Notes under the pieces: generated by a model
Databases searched by the model: none
The model's input: only the letters and a program-made list of their open reading frames with translations
What the model was told of the DNA's origin: nothing
DNA from: Pseudomonas sp. GV071
GTDB lineage: Bacteria > Pseudomonadota > Gammaproteobacteria > Pseudomonadales > Pseudomonadaceae
Direction: 5' to 3'
Length of the DNA stretch: 64,000 nt
NCBI RefSeq assembly: GCF_003050835.1
Contig: NZ_QAOJ01000003.1
Location: 310,001 to 374,000 of the forward strand
Shown: piece after piece, positions 62,775 to 64,000 of the stretch
Layout: each line of letters starts with the position of its first letter
How positions within the stretch are numbered: the first letter of the stretch is position 1
Translations under genes and position numbers: made by a program

Positions 62775-64000
62775 TCAGACCTTGAAGCTCGACACGCCGC
62801 TACGCAGGCTGCCGGCCACCTGATTCAACTCTTCAATGGCGAAGCTGGCCTGACGCAGCGACTCCACGGTCTGCCCGGTGGCCTCGCCCAACTGGGTCAG
62901 CGCCTGGGTGATCTGCTCGGCACCAGTGGCCTGCGCCTGCATGCCCTCGTTGAGCACCACCACGCGCGGCGCCAGCGCCTGCACCTGGTCGATGGTTTGC
63001 GAGAGCTGCTCGCCGACCTCCTGCACCTCGCTCATGCCGCGACGCACCTGCTCGGAAAACTTGTCCATGCCCATTACCCCGGCCGACACCGCCGACTGGA
63101 TTTCGCGCACCATCTGCTCGATGTCGTAGGTGGCCACGGCGGTCTGGTCGGCCAGGCGCCGTACCTCGGTGGCGACCACCGAGAAACCACGGCCGTACTC
63201 GCCGGCTTTTTCCGCTTCGATGGCGGCGTTCAGCGACAGCAGGTTGGTCTGGTCGGCCACTTTGACGATGGTGGTCACCACCTGATTAATGTTGCTGGCC
63301 TTCTCGTTGAGAATGCCCAGCTTGGCGTTCACCAGCTCGGCGGCGCCCATCACCTGGCGCATGGTGTCTTCCATGCGCAGCAAACCCACCTGCCCGGCAC
63401 CGGCCAGGGCCGACGCTTGTTCGGCGGAGTAACTGACCTCGCCCATGGTGCGCACCAGGTCGCGCGAGGTGGCGGCAATTTCCCGCGAGGTGGCGCCGAT
63501 CTGCGTGGTGGTGGCGGCGGTTTCGGTGGCCGTGGCTTGCTGCTGTTTGGAGGTGGCGGCGATTTCCGTTACCGAGGTGGTCACCTGCACCGCCGAGCGT
63601 TGCGACTGCGACACCAGCGCGGTGAGGTCATCAACCATGGCATTGAAGCCACTCTGCACCGCGCCGAACTCGTCGCGGCGCACGTCATTAAAACGGGTGG
63701 TGAGGTTGCCGGTGCGCATCACCGTAAGAATCTGCGCCAGGTTGTTCAGCGGGCCCATGATCGCGCGCATCAGAATAAAACCGCTGATCATCGCCACTGC
63801 AATCACCAACAACAGCGACAGCACCATGCTCACCTTGGCCCCGGCGGCCTGGCTGGTGATGTTGGTGGTGGCCACGTCGGCACGGTCTTTATTGAACTGC
63901 ACCATGGCCAACAACTGCTCGCGGCCTTTGTTCCAGACCGGGCGCAATTGCTCGTTGAGAATTTTGCGCGCTACCAGCGGCTGGCCTTGCTGGAACTGGC
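62775..64000 (-). CDS. wspA: Methyl-accepting chemotaxis receptor WspA (5' end beyond window)
   Basis: The open frame continues without stop to the window edge, so the N-terminal transmembrane and sensor part is missing; only the C-terminal 408 or so residues are seen. Visible are a second membrane helix (LSLLLVIAVAMISGFILMRAI), a HAMP linker, and the signalling tip EAEKAGEYGRGFSVVATEVRRLADQT. Methylation helices flank it. It is the first gene of the wsp operon and senses surface contact. Confidence 0.93.
   Translation of the reverse strand, partial: QFQQGQPLVARKILNEQLRPVWNKGREQLLAMVQFNKDRADVATTNITSQAAGAKVSMVLSLLLVIAVAMISGFILMRAIMGPLNNLAQILTVMRTGNLTTRFNDVRRDEFGAVQSGFNAMVDDLTALVSQSQRSAVQVTTSVTEIAATSKQQQATATETAATTTQIGATSREIAATSRDLVRTMGEVSYSAEQASALAGAGQVGLLRMEDTMRQVMGAAELVNAKLGILNEKASNINQVVTTIVKVADQTNLLSLNAAIEAEKAGEYGRGFSVVATEVRRLADQTAVATYDIEQMVREIQSAVSAGVMGMDKFSEQVRRGMSEVQEVGEQLSQTIDQVQALAPRVVVLNEGMQAQATGAEQITQALTQLGEATGQTVESLRQASFAIEELNQVAGSLRSGVSSFKV

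Overview
The window is chromosomal DNA of a Pseudomonas from the fluorescens/putida side of the genus. The evidence is high GC, nine REP clusters built on the GCGGCTGAAGCC core, and long runs of genes in the order known from P. aeruginosa (synteny recalled from memory, not searched). There are no rRNA or tRNA genes, CRISPR arrays, insertion sequences or prophage genes. It is core genome with interesting small features between the genes.

Layout. 1-2.6 kb: end of a FadL-type outer membrane porin, then a secreted protein with three TWVD repeats and a MalM-like C-terminus. 2.6-7.2 kb: enoyl-CoA hydratase, ferredoxin reductase and a membrane diguanylate cyclase (SadC-like), divergent from class I fumarase. 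7.5-14.2 kb: small envelope and hypothetical genes, a DJ-1/PfpI protein, cardiolipin synthase ClsB, YceI, a serine hydrolase and an acyl-CoA-dehydrogenase-like protein. 14.3-19.4 kb: ornithine lipid synthesis (olsB-olsA), AcpH, and a pyeR-pyeM-xenB type operon behind a palindromic operator. 19.6-25.6 kb: dapE-rlmA, a cold-shock protein, and plsB with a small downstream gene. 25.7-28.8 kb: lipoprotein, divergent mdaB and quinol-monooxygenase-like genes around a perfect dyad, a Yip1-family membrane protein, and DUF4197. 28.9-33.8 kb: an RND efflux pump (permease plus lipoprotein adaptor) divergent from its TetR regulator. 34-37.6 kb: rsmJ, an extensin-like protein, a PEP-mutase-family enzyme and a DUF72 protein. 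37.8-64 kb: tsaB, adk, ppc, a DUF4398 lipoprotein and lptF, cadR/cadA, hydrolase, AIM24-like, QEGLA protein, TetR, lysS, prfB, DUF533, and wspR-F-E-D-C-B-A running off the right edge.

Functional themes. Two diguanylate cyclases (SadC-like and WspR), with the whole Wsp chemosensory pathway apart from the 5' end of wspA, make this a c-di-GMP and surface-sensing region. Membrane lipid synthesis is represented by plsB, clsB, olsBA and acpH. Detoxification modules (cadRA, RND pump, xenB, mdaB) each sit next to a visible operator or dyad.

The most notable non-coding signals are: a dispersed intergenic repeat of about 95 bp that is not a REP (two copies); interlocked inverted repeats after lysS with pseudoknot topology; repeats that supply the stop codons of two genes; a 17-bp perfect dyad between mdaB and its partner; an AlgU-like promoter before the lptF operon; and a nine-codon upstream ORF overlapping the cold-shock gene start. 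I found no clearly new multi-gene system. The novelty candidates are these small elements and a few uncharacterised proteins.
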